Origin: DATFVA01 sp963764235
GTDB taxonomy: Bacteria > Bacteroidota > Ignavibacteria > Ignavibacteriales > Ignavibacteriaceae
Reading direction: 5' to 3'
Assembly (NCBI GenBank): GCA_963764235.1
Contig: CAVXRO010000006.1
Location: 682,001 to 746,000, forward strand
Length of the DNA stretch: 64,000 nucleotides
Both the position numbers and the translations under genes were made by a program. Position 1 is the stretch's first letter; each line of letters opens with the position of its first letter. This document shows, in pieces, positions 35,601 to 44,528 of the stretch. The notes below the pieces were generated by a model. The model did not search any database, was not told the origin of the DNA, and saw only the letters and a list, made by a program, of their open reading frames with translations.

Positions 35601-36106
35601 AATTGGTTGGAGGGGGAGAGTACAGGCATACCTGGAGGGTCAATATAACTTATCTTGGCGGAAATAATGTCGCTCTTGAATCAAGCGGTGTAATTTCACT
35701 TTACACACTTAAACCTTTCGGAAGCTCTGATGAAGTCACATTTAAGATGAAAGGGGCAAACATCGATAATGCTGCTGCAAAAGATCAGATGAATAAAATT
35801 AAAGTTGTCCCAAATCCTTACGTAGTTACACACGAAGCGGAGTCAAGACTGCTGAGCTCCCAGGTGAGCGGAAGAGGCGAAAGGGAGATAAGGTTTACAT
35901 ATATCCCGCCGGGAGCAACAATTTCCATTTATACTGTTCGCGGAGAGAAAATAAAAACGCTCAGACAGGATGATCTCTTTTTAGGAGATGTCTATTGGAA
36001 TCTTCGTACTGAGGAAAATCTTGATGTAGCCTATGGAGTTTATGTGTTTGTTGTTGAAGCTCCGGGGATTGGCACTAAAATCGGCAAGTTTGCCCTTATT
36101 AAATAA
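32645..36106 (+). CDS. large Asp-rich surface protein with a C-terminal sorting-type domain
   Basis: The start is taken at 32645 (just after the receptor stop), giving about 1153 residues; a methionine six codons on (32663) is an alternative. An N-terminal signal peptide is visible (LFLFTLMLVLSSSAFAQ). The middle has several calcium-type Asp repeats (DGIDNDNDDTD near residue 315; DGIDNDLDGIIDENE near 420; then DNNIDEDGDWNPQRDD) and fibronectin-like segments. The last 90 residues hold VVPNPYVVTHE and GVYVFVVEAPGIGTKIGKFALIK. This is the sorting-like tail seen in Ignavibacteria surface proteins, a relative of T9SS type A. It is coupled to the upstream receptor (one base between stop and start). 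Confidence 0.8.
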   Translation: MKKVTQMRTKLFLFTLMLVLSSSAFAQYGDPSLLTVGTHTGNRIGISFHNDGQIAGILPGVDIRGEWPLGSGENYIGDLIPLIGVEFINFLGDTLHSVIISRGPRNRQSEERSPADGHFWGWNPIPGFRNPNYESVAMSHLPDSWPIEGWNDPVAHNWFDSLGHTQWFGYFGRDIKNADQESLFDADDQRDDQFNFNDYVNPVNPIFLPDSTNPVRHGMGLRMRVRGFQWSNFLAEDVIFWLYDILNEGTTIYRKADFGTVVGTLAGGDGDSQDDLGYFDVNNWITYSWDSDGIGNKGQKVGYVGYAFLESPGNPFDGIDNDNDDTDSVKNYTPTAPRFSAEDFDSLTYGVGDVVVLINPATYARTLHTINSLPDTVNSLGVQFIIQAGKYFHEGNIAKIVNGVSLPDTTAFDGIDNDLDGIIDENEAIHYLTRVNSGLLGLRYINYVTGEGLNDLLIDERRDNNIDEDGDWNPQRDDVGIDGLGPNDNNYPGPDQGEGNGVPDQGEPNFGRTDPDESDQIGLTGFNFFNQTASPDMSDDELLWDRLTPGRFDVIPPTPQDGDFIYSSGYFPLIPSNGDPDIKERFSVALLFGENYSDIVNNKQIVQQIYNAGYKFPQPPQKPTIILTQQDGKVVIYWDGKATENDIDFISKVKDFEGYKIYRSTDANFTDSRVITNGRGILSFDEPIAQYDKVDSISGFFYPSPKLLQQVGGTTYYLGDNTGVVNKFVDSSVVLGQTYYYAVCAYDRGDETQDIFPTEDSKFIRRTSTGEIILDKNTGYITPGRRPAGYDPAAVQDYTKSEGFKGTGQINIEVVDDKSIQAGNSYKIAFTDTGAAEATAYWSLINLTKNDTMINHSSLFFGNTPIMEGFRVQIHNDNEVKLDTSKSGLVGGNSNPASITFNVFNIQNQPPYINGVKLPNDYQIEFFPDVVGNSIADTLYPPISSNIITSKPVNFKVKNLTKDTYIDFAYYKSGTITTTYNIIFKELVGGGEYRHTWRVNITYLGGNNVALESSGVISLYTLKPFGSSDEVTFKMKGANIDNAAAKDQMNKIKVVPNPYVVTHEAESRLLSSQVSGRGEREIRFTYIPPGATISIYTVRGEKIKTLRQDDLFLGDVYWNLRTEENLDVAYGVYVFVVEAPGIGTKIGKFALIK

Positions 36107-36116
36107 CGGAGATAAT

Positions 36117-37118
36117 ATGAAAAAGTTTATTATAATTATTATAGTCTCTGCCGGGTTTATTATGGGGCAGACAAAAACCGGTTCAACAGCAGCCCCTTTC
36201 CTTAATATTGGTATTGGTCCGAGAGCAGTATCGATGGGGGGTGCTTTTGTGGCTACGGCAAATGATGTAACATCTCTTTACTGGAATCCTGCCGGCGCTT
36301 CAAGGGTCGGGAATAACAGTGCAATGTTCTCCTATGCTCAATGGTTTGCTGATATCAGTTATAACTGGGCAGGGGCTATGCTGTCAATGGGGGATGCAGG
36401 TACCGTGGGTCTCAGTGTTACATACCTGGATTATGGAAGCCTTGAAGTGACAACATTGAGAGAACCGGATGGAACAGGCGAAACATTTAACCCGACTGAT
36501 ATGGCTATAGCTCTTACCTATGCTTACAACCTTACGGAACAGTTTTCAATCGGGGGGAATGTTAAGTATGTAAACCAGAAAATATGGAATAGCACTGCAA
36601 GTGCGGTAGCTGCAGACCTGGGTGTATTATTCCTTTCAGATATATACGGATTAAGGATTGGAGCCTCTATAGCTAACTTCGGAACAGATATGACTATGGA
36701 TGGAAAAGATCTTTATGTTCAACACGATATTAACGGACAAATATTCGGCAATAATGATCAGATTCTAGCAAAATTGGAAACTGAGGCATTTCCTCTTCCC
36801 CTCGTATTCAGAGTTGGAATTGCCATTGATCCCGTTTCTACCGAAGATCACAGGTTTACCATAGGGGTTGATGCAACTCATCCCAATGACAATAATGAAT
36901 CTCTGAATATCGGAGGGGAGTATACGTTTATGAACCTTATTTCGCTCAGGGGAGGGTATAAAAACCTGCTGCTTGATAATTCGGAAGAGGGTTTAACCCT
37001 TGGATTTGGTCTAAAATACAACTTTGCACCCTCGCTTGGGGTGTTCATTGATTACGCGTATCAGGATTTCAAGAAGCTTAAATACACGCAGCAGTTTTCG
37101 TTAGGTGTGAACTTTTAA
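36117..37118 (+). CDS. PorV/PorQ-family outer-membrane protein
   Basis: The ATG at 36117 has a GGAG site and opens a 333-residue beta-barrel-type protein with a short signal peptide (FIIIIIVSAGFIMGQ). After it comes GSTAAPFLNIGIGPRAVSMGGAFVATANDV followed by SLYWNPAG, the hallmark of the PorV/PorQ family. In T9SS, PorV shuttles cargo to the cell-surface attachment complex. The regular beta strands and the final YTQQFSLGVNF fit an OmpP1-like barrel. It lies 10 bases after the surface protein gene and so probably works with it. Whether it is the general PorV or a dedicated paralogue cannot be told. Confidence 0.85.
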   Translation: MKKFIIIIIVSAGFIMGQTKTGSTAAPFLNIGIGPRAVSMGGAFVATANDVTSLYWNPAGASRVGNNSAMFSYAQWFADISYNWAGAMLSMGDAGTVGLSVTYLDYGSLEVTTLREPDGTGETFNPTDMAIALTYAYNLTEQFSIGGNVKYVNQKIWNSTASAVAADLGVLFLSDIYGLRIGASIANFGTDMTMDGKDLYVQHDINGQIFGNNDQILAKLETEAFPLPLVFRVGIAIDPVSTEDHRFTIGVDATHPNDNNESLNIGGEYTFMNLISLRGGYKNLLLDNSEEGLTLGFGLKYNFAPSLGVFIDYAYQDFKKLKYTQQFSLGVNF

Positions 37119-37177
37119 CATGTTTATTAGATAAAAAATAATTATTATTGGTTCGTTCATTAAAAAGGAGATCGTAA

Positions 37178-38617
37178 ATGAGAAAAATATTATACGTTTT
37201 ATTTGCATTATTTATTGCAAATATGGCTTATGCTCAGACTGTGGAATTCCAGGTCGATATGAGCATAAAAACACTTAAAGGTACTTTCAATCCCGCTTCA
37301 GATACAATGAATATTGCGGGAACATTCAACAACTGGACAGTTGGTGCCACACAAATGGCTGGACCAAATGCCGATACAGTTTATACTGTTACTATTGATA
37401 CATTCGCAGTTGGCGATCAAATTGCATTCAAATTTGTTATTAATAGCACCGGATGGGAAAATGCGATTTCAGACAGACAGTATACTGTCCCTGCTGGTAA
37501 CAGCGTCTACTTCGCTTATTTCGATAATGATAGCATATTCGTTCCCCTTGACCCGAAAGAAATTTCCTTGACTTTCCAGTGTAATATGGAATTTGAAGCA
37601 GCTTCCGGACGATTTGATCCATCTTTGGATACTGTAACTGCAAGAGGAACTATGAATGGCTGGGGTTCAGATGATATGATGACTCCTGGTTTAGATCCAA
37701 ATCTTTTCGAAGCCACAATCATGGATACCTTGACTGTTGGTGACAATGTAAATTACAAATACGTTTATGTACATAATGGTGTGGTTAACTGGGAATCAGG
37801 CAGCGATAGGATATATACAATTACCCAGCAAGATTATGATCTTGGTTTTGTGAGCCTTACCAGAACATTTAATGACCTAACCCTCGCAACAATTACAAAT
37901 GCTCCATGCACCGTTACCTTTGTTACTTATATGGAAGGAGCAGTTGATGCTAATACAGGTCTTCCTTTCCCGTCAATAGACAATGTAGCACTTTGTGGAG
38001 CTAATCCGCCGCTGCATTGGCCAAGTTCAGGATGGCCGACCTCGGACAGTACATTAGTCTTTTTTATGTATGACGATGGAACTCATGGAGATGAAACTGC
38101 TGGTGACAACTACTGGTCATATGCCCTTGAGTTTCCGATTTATTCAGCCCTGGATATCGAATATAAACACGGTGGAAACTGGGGTGAAACACTCTTAAAT
38201 GATAACGAAGGCGGTGTAGGAACAAATCATCACATCGTTCTCGATCCTCATACCGTGGCAGCTATGGTGGTTGATACATTTGGTGTTGACATCGGCTACC
38301 ATCAACTGGCAGATGAAACCCTTGGAATAAAAGAGATCTCTTCTAATGTTCCTGATAATTACAGTCTGTCACAGAACTATCCGAATCCATTTAACCCGAC
38401 AACAATGATCCGATTCAGTCTGAAGGAACAGGGAAATGTGTCGCTGAAGGTTTATAATGTTATCGGTCAGCTGGTTACTACATTAGTTAACGAGCAGAAG
38501 CCAGCCGGAACTTTTGAGTATAATTTTGATGCTTCTAACCTATCAAGCGGCATCTACTTCTATACAATTAAAGCCGGTGATTTCTCAGCTACAAGGAAAA
38601 TGATCCTGATGAAGTAA
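37178..38617 (+). CDS. secreted protein with two starch-binding-like domains and a T9SS sorting domain
   Basis: The 479-residue protein has a signal peptide (to about residue 19) followed by two related modules: VEFQVDMSIKTLKGTFNP... with NIAGTFNNW near 50, and LTFQCNMEFEAASGRFDP with ARGTMNGW near 160. They resemble the carbohydrate-binding CBM20/48-like or SusE-type fold. A third module from about residue 240 carries FFMYDDGTHGDETAGDN. The last 85 residues are a canonical type A sorting domain (LSQNYPNPFNPTTMIRFSL to MILMK). It has a GGAG site and its own gap after the porV-like gene, and it ends at a bidirectional terminator. Sugar binding is inference. Confidence 0.85.
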   Translation: MRKILYVLFALFIANMAYAQTVEFQVDMSIKTLKGTFNPASDTMNIAGTFNNWTVGATQMAGPNADTVYTVTIDTFAVGDQIAFKFVINSTGWENAISDRQYTVPAGNSVYFAYFDNDSIFVPLDPKEISLTFQCNMEFEAASGRFDPSLDTVTARGTMNGWGSDDMMTPGLDPNLFEATIMDTLTVGDNVNYKYVYVHNGVVNWESGSDRIYTITQQDYDLGFVSLTRTFNDLTLATITNAPCTVTFVTYMEGAVDANTGLPFPSIDNVALCGANPPLHWPSSGWPTSDSTLVFFMYDDGTHGDETAGDNYWSYALEFPIYSALDIEYKHGGNWGETLLNDNEGGVGTNHHIVLDPHTVAAMVVDTFGVDIGYHQLADETLGIKEISSNVPDNYSLSQNYPNPFNPTTMIRFSLKEQGNVSLKVYNVIGQLVTTLVNEQKPAGTFEYNFDASNLSSGIYFYTIKAGDFSATRKMILMK

Positions 38618-38632
38618 TTCAGGGATGAATGT

Positions 38633-38668
38633 TAAAAAAGCCGGACTGAATAAGCCCGGCTTTTTTAT
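38633..38668. terminator. bidirectional intrinsic terminator
   Basis: AAAAAAGCCGG and CCGGCTTTTTT form an 11-base-pair stem (one extra C) around an 11-base loop, flanked by A and T runs. It serves the secreted protein gene on the plus strand and the SGNH gene on the minus strand. Confidence 0.85.
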
Positions 38669-38683
38669 TTTAAACGTAAATAA

Positions 38684-40575
38684 TCATCGATTAATAATTG
38701 CAGTTAACTGCTGTTTTAACCCGGAGGCACCCGGAAACGACGGGTCTATCCGGAGGCATCTATTTATAGTTTCATATGCATTGCTAAAATCATTACTCAT
38801 AGCATATGCGCCTGCCAGATTGAACAGAACCTGGGGATCATCTCCTTTATAATTCAGACTTTCATTAAGGAAATTTACCGCTTTATCCAGGTTTTTACGG
38901 GAAAGGTCTATTATTCCCAGCCATTTTGTACAGAATGCATCAGGTCTGTGCTTATATTCTTTTTGAAGGATCCTGAATGCAAGATCATATTTTTTCTTTT
39001 CAATCAAGATTTCTGCAGGAGGTTTATAGTAATTATCAAATATCGGAAATTGATCAATCAGGTCGAGCATTTCATCAGTATATGAATAGTAATTCGCATC
39101 CTTTAAATAGCGGGCAGCCATAATTCTATGAGCCTGTTCCCATGGAACCTGCGACTCAATTACCTTCATCGCGAGTGTGTCCATGCCAGTCTTCATATCC
39201 AGCTGCCGCAGGACTAAACTCCTGGGTTTAGGTTCGGTAAAAGGCCAGTCATTTTTAAGCAGAATTATCCGGTACCTGCCGATTGTTGAGTCAAGCGGTG
39301 TGAAGTGAAATTCATAATCAACCTTCTTATCAAGGTATATTACCCAAACCTGCTTGCCAGGAGGGAGTAATTGGTTCTTTGTCATCGTTTCAAAATAAGC
39401 CTTTGCCATTAATTTGTAACCGTGCAATACAGGATGCAGGTGATCGGTCATAAGGCTGTTTCCGGTTATACTGTCGGGACTGTTCACCTCAAATACAGAA
39501 TCCATTTTTACAACAGGGTATTTGTATTTATCCCCGAACGAATTAATAATTCTGTTGAATTCTTCCGGAGCTCTGAACCTTAAGGCGTCAAGGTCCTTTG
39601 CATACCTGAAGAGTGAATCTGCTCTTTTTATATTTCCTGATTTTAAGGTCTCCTCTGCGTCTTTATAAACTGCTTTAGCCGTCGGGAAACGGCTGCTTTT
39701 AACTGAAATGAATGGAGGCTGATCTTTAAGGTTGGAGGCAAGAGTACTTAGAATTACCGGCACTCCTGCTCTTTTAGTCATATCAAGAACATCTTCAAGG
39801 TTCCCTCTGAATTGATCAACACCCTCCTGAAAATCTTCTGAATTATATTCTATCAGATGATCTTTAGCCATACGTGACATTAAAGTGCCTGATGATTTCT
39901 GCGGCGAAACAAACAAGCCTGAGGCCCATTTAAGGAAATTTCGTACAAGCTGGGTTATTTTGAAGTCATTAAGTTTCAAAACAAAATTTACGACTGAACG
40001 ATTTGTCCCCAGGGATTCCATGGATCCCACACCCAGAGCCCCGTAATACTCATTATGTCCTGCATATATTATTATCAGATCCGGTTTCTGTCCGAGCACT
40101 CCAGGCATAAGATCTCTGATTGTATAACTATTTACGGCAGTAATTGCGAGATTAACTACTTCAATTTTATTCTCAGGGTAAACTGATTCCAGGTATTTTT
40201 GAAGATATTTGCCGAAATCTCCATTTGGAGTAAAAGGGTAGCCTGCCGCGCTACTTCCTCCAAGAATAAATACCCTGAAAGCATTCTTTTTCTTTTCAAT
40301 GTCGAACACGTTGCCATTAGAATAGGGACATTTCTTGTAGAGTAGAAATAGCGGTGAGTAAAATCCGGGTTCAATACGTATTTAGTATCAGTGGCTTTTG
40401 TCCACTGGGTGAAGTCATACCCATAGTTAAATATCCTGAGTCCTGTTTCAAGCAGAACAAGTAAAATTATAGGAATTAAGATCAATACAAGGTAAAACCA
40501 CTTTGGTGCCTTTACACGTTCTCTCTTTGTTTCAACAGCTGCTTTTTTGCTCTTTTTCGCCTTTTTCAATTCCAA
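38684..40575 (-). pseudogene. SGNH-hydrolase/TPR membrane protein, one frameshift
   Basis: The N-terminal fragment (40575 down to about 40326) holds basic residues, a single membrane segment (FYLVLILIPIILLVLLE) and a periplasmic opening (YVLNPDFTHRYFYSTRNV). The second fragment (about 40325 to 38684) has the SGNH blocks GGSSAAGYPF, LIIIYAGHNEYYG and MTDHLHPVLHGY, then TPR repeats (FNLAGAYAMSNDFSNAYETI) in the last 120 residues. One base near 40325 separates the frames: adding it gives V-P-Y-S-N-G-N-V-F-D. The whole is about 630 residues. Such proteins probably act on acylated envelope substrates. The gene is divergent from the PpiC gene. Confidence 0.85.
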
Positions 40576-40667
40576 CCTGTATATGGAGATGTGTTATCCT
40601 AATCTTTTTACTTTGAATTTTCACACCCGGAGAGCTATTTTTATTTTTTTATTTCGAAAGAGAATTA

Positions 40668-42467
40668 ATGCTAAGGGCCGCGTTATTACTGCTTATAATT
40701 CCTTTCTTTGCCGGGTTTCCTCAACAAAGTGATTCAATCATTGCAAAGATAGGAAATATTGAAATATCGAAACAGGAATTTCAGGAGAGGTACGAGCTAA
40801 CTCCCTTTTTAGGGAAGGAAATAAGGGCCGATGCATCAGCATTAAAAAAGGAAGTTCTTTATTCCCTCATTGCTGAGAAACTTTTCTCTCTCCAAGCCCG
40901 GGATATGAATATTGACACTTCCGACATAGTTGCCCGTACTCTCGATGGATATAAGAAAATGTTCGTGCGGGACGCTCTTTATAAAAAGGAGATAAGACAA
41001 AGAGCTGCTAAAACTGCCGACAGTCTTCTCACCCTCTATATCGGAAAAGCCTCTGAAATATGGTTTACTTATATATCTGCTCATGATGAACAGCAGATAA
41101 ATAATATTTTTGCACTTCTTAAAAAAGGTGTCCCTTTCGATTCTGTGTATAATGCTTTTGGCTCGTTGAATGATACATTAAAGACCAGGATAGGGGATCA
41201 TGACCCTGAGATTGAAGATGAAATATTTAATCTGCCCGAACAAGCATATACGAAACCGCTGATGATGGATAACAACTGGTATATACTGAAAATTGTAAAA
41301 AAAATTAACCCTGTACTTACTCAAATGAGCGGATGGGAGGAGGATTATAAGCGGCTTAAACAAACAGCCCAGGAAAGAGCTGAGGAGATCTATTATAAAG
41401 AGTTTATGGTTAATTTCTTTAAGGATAAGAAGATCAGGGCTGACGGGAACCTGTTGAAGCTGTTCGCTGACAAGGTTGATGACGTACTAAAAGAAAAAGC
41501 GCAAACACGGAAATCAGATACCGACAAAGTCTATATCAATAATACCGACCTGATTAAAATCGAAAATGAAATCGGTTCTGAGAAATTGAATACAGTTTAT
41601 TTAAAATTGAATAATAAGCCGGTAACGCTCAAAGACTTTATATTATATTTCCGCTTTGAACCCATAGGGACTGCTGCGATTGATCCGAAATCCATTCTTG
41701 ATCTGCTTAATTCAAAAACCCGTCATTATATTGAACAGGAACTACTGGCTGAAGAGGGATTAAAAGAAGGACTGGACAAACTTCCGTCCGTTGAACACTC
41801 TTACAGAATGTGGAGGGACAATTATTATTTCTATCTTCTTCAGAATATGTTTAATGATTCCACCGCTGTCAGCGATAAAGAAGTTCTTGACTATTATGCC
41901 TCCGAAGGTAAAAGGGACAGCCCTGGGGAAGAGATAAAAATTTCCAGGATAAAAGTTGACAGTCTTGAAACCATCGAAAAAATTCTTAATGAAATTGATA
42001 GTGGAAACAGCTTTGAAGCGCTTGCAGAAAAGTATTCCGGCGGTAATAATACTGAAGGATATGCACCTGCGTCCTCATTCGGTGAGATCGGAAGGATCTC
42101 TGAATCGATGAAACCCGGAGAGGTTTACGGTCCTTTGAAAACAGGGGATAGCTATACTTTATTTAAGCTGCTTGACAGAAGAACTGAAGAAAAGCAGGGC
42201 TCATTTGAATCAGAAAAGGAGAATATCAGGAAAATGCTTGCCGGGGAAAAATTCAGGGCTAAGCTCGTTAATTTCACAACATCTCTTGCAATGAAATATG
42301 GTTTCTCAATAAACCGGGAATCTCTTTCAAACCTGAATGTAACCGGTATAAATTCTATGGTATACCAGGTGCTGGGATTTGGTGGAAAGATACCGGCTGT
42401 TCCTCTTTCACTCCCTGCAATTCAATGGTACAATAACTGGAAAGAGAAGCACGATATAATTCAGTAG
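40668..42467 (+). CDS. PpiC-type peptidyl-prolyl isomerase (periplasmic chaperone)
   Basis: The 599-residue protein has a signal peptide and SurA/PrsA-like N-terminal segments (IAKIGNIEISKQEFQERYEL, YSLIAEKLFSLQAR). A second similar segment lies in the middle. A parvulin domain follows at about residues 425-505 (EIKISRIKVDSLETIEKI, FEALAEKYSGGNNTEG, SFGEIGRISESMKPGEVYGPL). It is probably periplasmic and assists folding of outer-membrane and secreted proteins. The ATG at 40668 has a moderate GAAAGAG site. It shares a 92-base divergent intergenic region with the SGNH gene. Confidence 0.88.
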   Translation: MLRAALLLLIIPFFAGFPQQSDSIIAKIGNIEISKQEFQERYELTPFLGKEIRADASALKKEVLYSLIAEKLFSLQARDMNIDTSDIVARTLDGYKKMFVRDALYKKEIRQRAAKTADSLLTLYIGKASEIWFTYISAHDEQQINNIFALLKKGVPFDSVYNAFGSLNDTLKTRIGDHDPEIEDEIFNLPEQAYTKPLMMDNNWYILKIVKKINPVLTQMSGWEEDYKRLKQTAQERAEEIYYKEFMVNFFKDKKIRADGNLLKLFADKVDDVLKEKAQTRKSDTDKVYINNTDLIKIENEIGSEKLNTVYLKLNNKPVTLKDFILYFRFEPIGTAAIDPKSILDLLNSKTRHYIEQELLAEEGLKEGLDKLPSVEHSYRMWRDNYYFYLLQNMFNDSTAVSDKEVLDYYASEGKRDSPGEEIKISRIKVDSLETIEKILNEIDSGNSFEALAEKYSGGNNTEGYAPASSFGEIGRISESMKPGEVYGPLKTGDSYTLFKLLDRRTEEKQGSFESEKENIRKMLAGEKFRAKLVNFTTSLAMKYGFSINRESLSNLNVTGINSMVYQVLGFGGKIPAVPLSLPAIQWYNNWKEKHDIIQ

Positions 42468-42480
42468 CATCCGGGGAGGA

Positions 42481-43344
42481 TCATTTTTCCTTAAGCAGCT
42501 GGTTTTTACAGCTATCCAGATTTGCTTTTTGTTCCTCGGACAGAACCGGGTAAGACATTTTTATTCCCTCCAGTGTCTCCACTATAACCTGGGAAACAGC
42601 ATACCGCATAAACCATTTATGATCTGCCGGTATTATAAACCAGGGCGAATGCTTTTTACTTGTTGCAGAAATTGCTTCAGCGTAAGCTTGCTGATACTTA
42701 TCCCAGTACTTTCGTTCATCAATGTCTGATGCCGAAAACTTCCAGTTCTTCTCAGGAGTATCTATCCGTTTCAGGAATCGGTTTTTCTGTTCTTCCTTAG
42801 AAACGTGAAGAAAAAATTTAAGTATGATGGTGCCGTTTTCGTATAAATACTTTTCGAAATCGTTTATTTCCCGATACCGTATATCCCAGATATCCTGATT
42901 TACCAATCCCGGCGGAATCTTTTGGTTTTTGATCAGGTCGTGTACTCTGACTATAAGAACCTCTTCATAATGCGACCTGTTAAAGATACCGATTCTACCT
43001 CTTTCAGGAACGTGTTTGTGGATCCTCCAGAGGTAATCGTGATCAAGCTCTTCCACCGAGGGCTGCTTAAAGCTGAATACCTGGGTTCCCTGGGGATTAA
43101 GTCCCGACATCACATGTTTGATAGTACCATCTTTTCCGGCAGCATCCATTGCCTGAAAAATTATAAGCATAGAATACTTATCATACGCGTACAACATATT
43201 CTGAAGCGAAAACATTTGCTTTATATTCTCCTTCAGAATATCCTTAGCATCACCTTTGGATTTAAAGCTTCCCGTATCGGAAGTACTGAGTTCCTCTAAT
43301 GAAACTTTTGTATCTGGTTTAACAAGGTAATCTTTTTTCTTCAA
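42481..43344 (-). CDS. ppk2: polyphosphate kinase 2 family protein
   Basis: The 287-residue protein has the PPK2 P-loop fold: Walker A FQAMDAAGKDGTIKHV near residues 63-78, HVPERGRIGIFNRSHYEEV near 111-129 (Walker B), and the lid arginines in RFLKRIDTPEKNWKFSASDIDER. PPK2 enzymes transfer phosphate between polyphosphate and nucleotides. This single-domain version resembles the class that phosphorylates nucleoside mono- or diphosphates with polyphosphate; the exact class cannot be fixed by eye. Its ATG overlaps the stop of the upstream cytochrome gene, so the two are co-transcribed. Confidence 0.9.
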   Translation of the reverse strand: MKKKDYLVKPDTKVSLEELSTSDTGSFKSKGDAKDILKENIKQMFSLQNMLYAYDKYSMLIIFQAMDAAGKDGTIKHVMSGLNPQGTQVFSFKQPSVEELDHDYLWRIHKHVPERGRIGIFNRSHYEEVLIVRVHDLIKNQKIPPGLVNQDIWDIRYREINDFEKYLYENGTIILKFFLHVSKEEQKNRFLKRIDTPEKNWKFSASDIDERKYWDKYQQAYAEAISATSKKHSPWFIIPADHKWFMRYAVSQVIVETLEGIKMSYPVLSEEQKANLDSCKNQLLKEK

Positions 43345-44339
43345 TCCTGTTTATTTTCTTTTGTTTCAAACTTATTGACTTTATGATGCACCGGCGGAAC
43401 GGTTTTAAGATAATCATAGATTGCACTAAGATCCTGCCCGGTCATTCCGGCGTATAATGTCCAGGGCATTGGTGTGTTAAATTCACCTGGCTTAACATTT
43501 ATTACCTTATTCTCATATTGTTTGAAGCGCAGCAGGAAATCCTCTTTGGTCCATCGTCCGATTCCGGTTTCAATATCGGGAGTTATATTAGCCGAAGCCG
43601 CATCACCCCCGTTAACATTAAAAGGAGTTCCTCCCGCCAATTCTAGATCCTCTATAAATTTACCTTTATCCATCGGAGTATGACAGCTTCTGCAGCCTGA
43701 TATCGTTACAAGATACTTGCCGAAATCAACGGTCTTTGATTCATCAGCAGAATTAATCGGAATATAGGATTCGGGAGGGATTGTTTTAATGATCAGGTTC
43801 ATAGGAAAATTGATCTTGCTTTCCGGCACCTCGTGTACGATCGGTTTGAGAGTCCTAATATATGAAATAACCGAATAGAGATCTTCCATTCCCAGCTGGT
43901 GGTATTCAGGATAGGGCATAATCGGAAACAATACCCTGTTGTCTTTTGCAACGCCTGTTGTAATTGCTCTTAAAACCTCTCCATTAGTCCATTCACCTAT
44001 ACCGAGAGGAGTTATATTGCTTGCAAAGACTGTCCCGGGCACATTCTCCTCAAACTTATGACCTCCCATTCCTTCTGTTCCGGGAATGACGGGACCGGAA
44101 AAAACCGACCAGTTCCTTTGAGAATGACACGGCAGGCACACCGTTACGTGATTAACCAGGTAATCACCTCTGTCGATTCTTTTTTGTGTAGGGTAAATTT
44201 CTACTTCTGTTGCAGGCTGGGTTACAGGATAGGTAAGATTAAAATAAATATATCCCCCGATAATAAGCACGAGTACGGTTAGAAATAGATATTTAAGAAA
44301 TTTCAGAAATCTCTTTTTTCCGCTCCTTCTTTTGCTCAT
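43341..44339 (-). CDS. membrane-anchored dihaem c-type cytochrome, copy 2
   Basis: The 332-residue protein has a basic N-terminus, one membrane anchor (about residues 14-34) and two haem domains. The first has CLPCH starting at C68, the second CRSCH (SGCRSCHTPMD). Each domain also has an LFPIMPYPEY- or NTPMPWTLYAG-like methionine loop for axial ligation. It is a close relative of the next gene upstream (CIDCH/CTDCH) with the same layout, so the two arose by duplication. Homologues are often annotated as diheme cytochrome c or alcohol-dehydrogenase-type cytochrome subunits. No dehydrogenase partner is seen here. PPK2 follows with overlapping codons. Confidence 0.88.
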   Translation of the reverse strand: MSKRRSGKKRFLKFLKYLFLTVLVLIIGGYIYFNLTYPVTQPATEVEIYPTQKRIDRGDYLVNHVTVCLPCHSQRNWSVFSGPVIPGTEGMGGHKFEENVPGTVFASNITPLGIGEWTNGEVLRAITTGVAKDNRVLFPIMPYPEYHQLGMEDLYSVISYIRTLKPIVHEVPESKINFPMNLIIKTIPPESYIPINSADESKTVDFGKYLVTISGCRSCHTPMDKGKFIEDLELAGGTPFNVNGGDAASANITPDIETGIGRWTKEDFLLRFKQYENKVINVKPGEFNTPMPWTLYAGMTGQDLSAIYDYLKTVPPVHHKVNKFETKENKQD

Positions 44340-44432
44340 TTGATTCTACCGGATAATATAAATTGGTATAAAGGACAGGATAAACCTAAGGAAAATATTT
44401 ATATCCCGAAAGAATAAATTTCATAAAAGAGA

Positions 44433-44515
44433 AGAGGCTGTCCGGATAACATTTAATAGTATAAAATGACCCGTATACCTGAACTGACAAATCCGTTTTT
44501 TTTAACACAGCCTCT
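44433..44515. repeat. short element bounded by AGAGGCTGT inverted repeats
   Basis: AGAGGCTGT (44433-44441) and ACAGCCTCT (44507-44515) are perfect nine-base inverted repeats around 65 bases that have no open frame. Terminal repeats of the form GAGGCTGTC are common at ends of insertion sequences in Bacteroidota. The element lies between the two dihaem cytochrome genes. It may be a miniature inverted-repeat element or IS remnant. A T-run (TTTTTTTT at 44495-44503) inside it could also serve as part of a terminator. Confidence 0.4.
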
Positions 44516-44528
44516 CTGATAATTTTTC

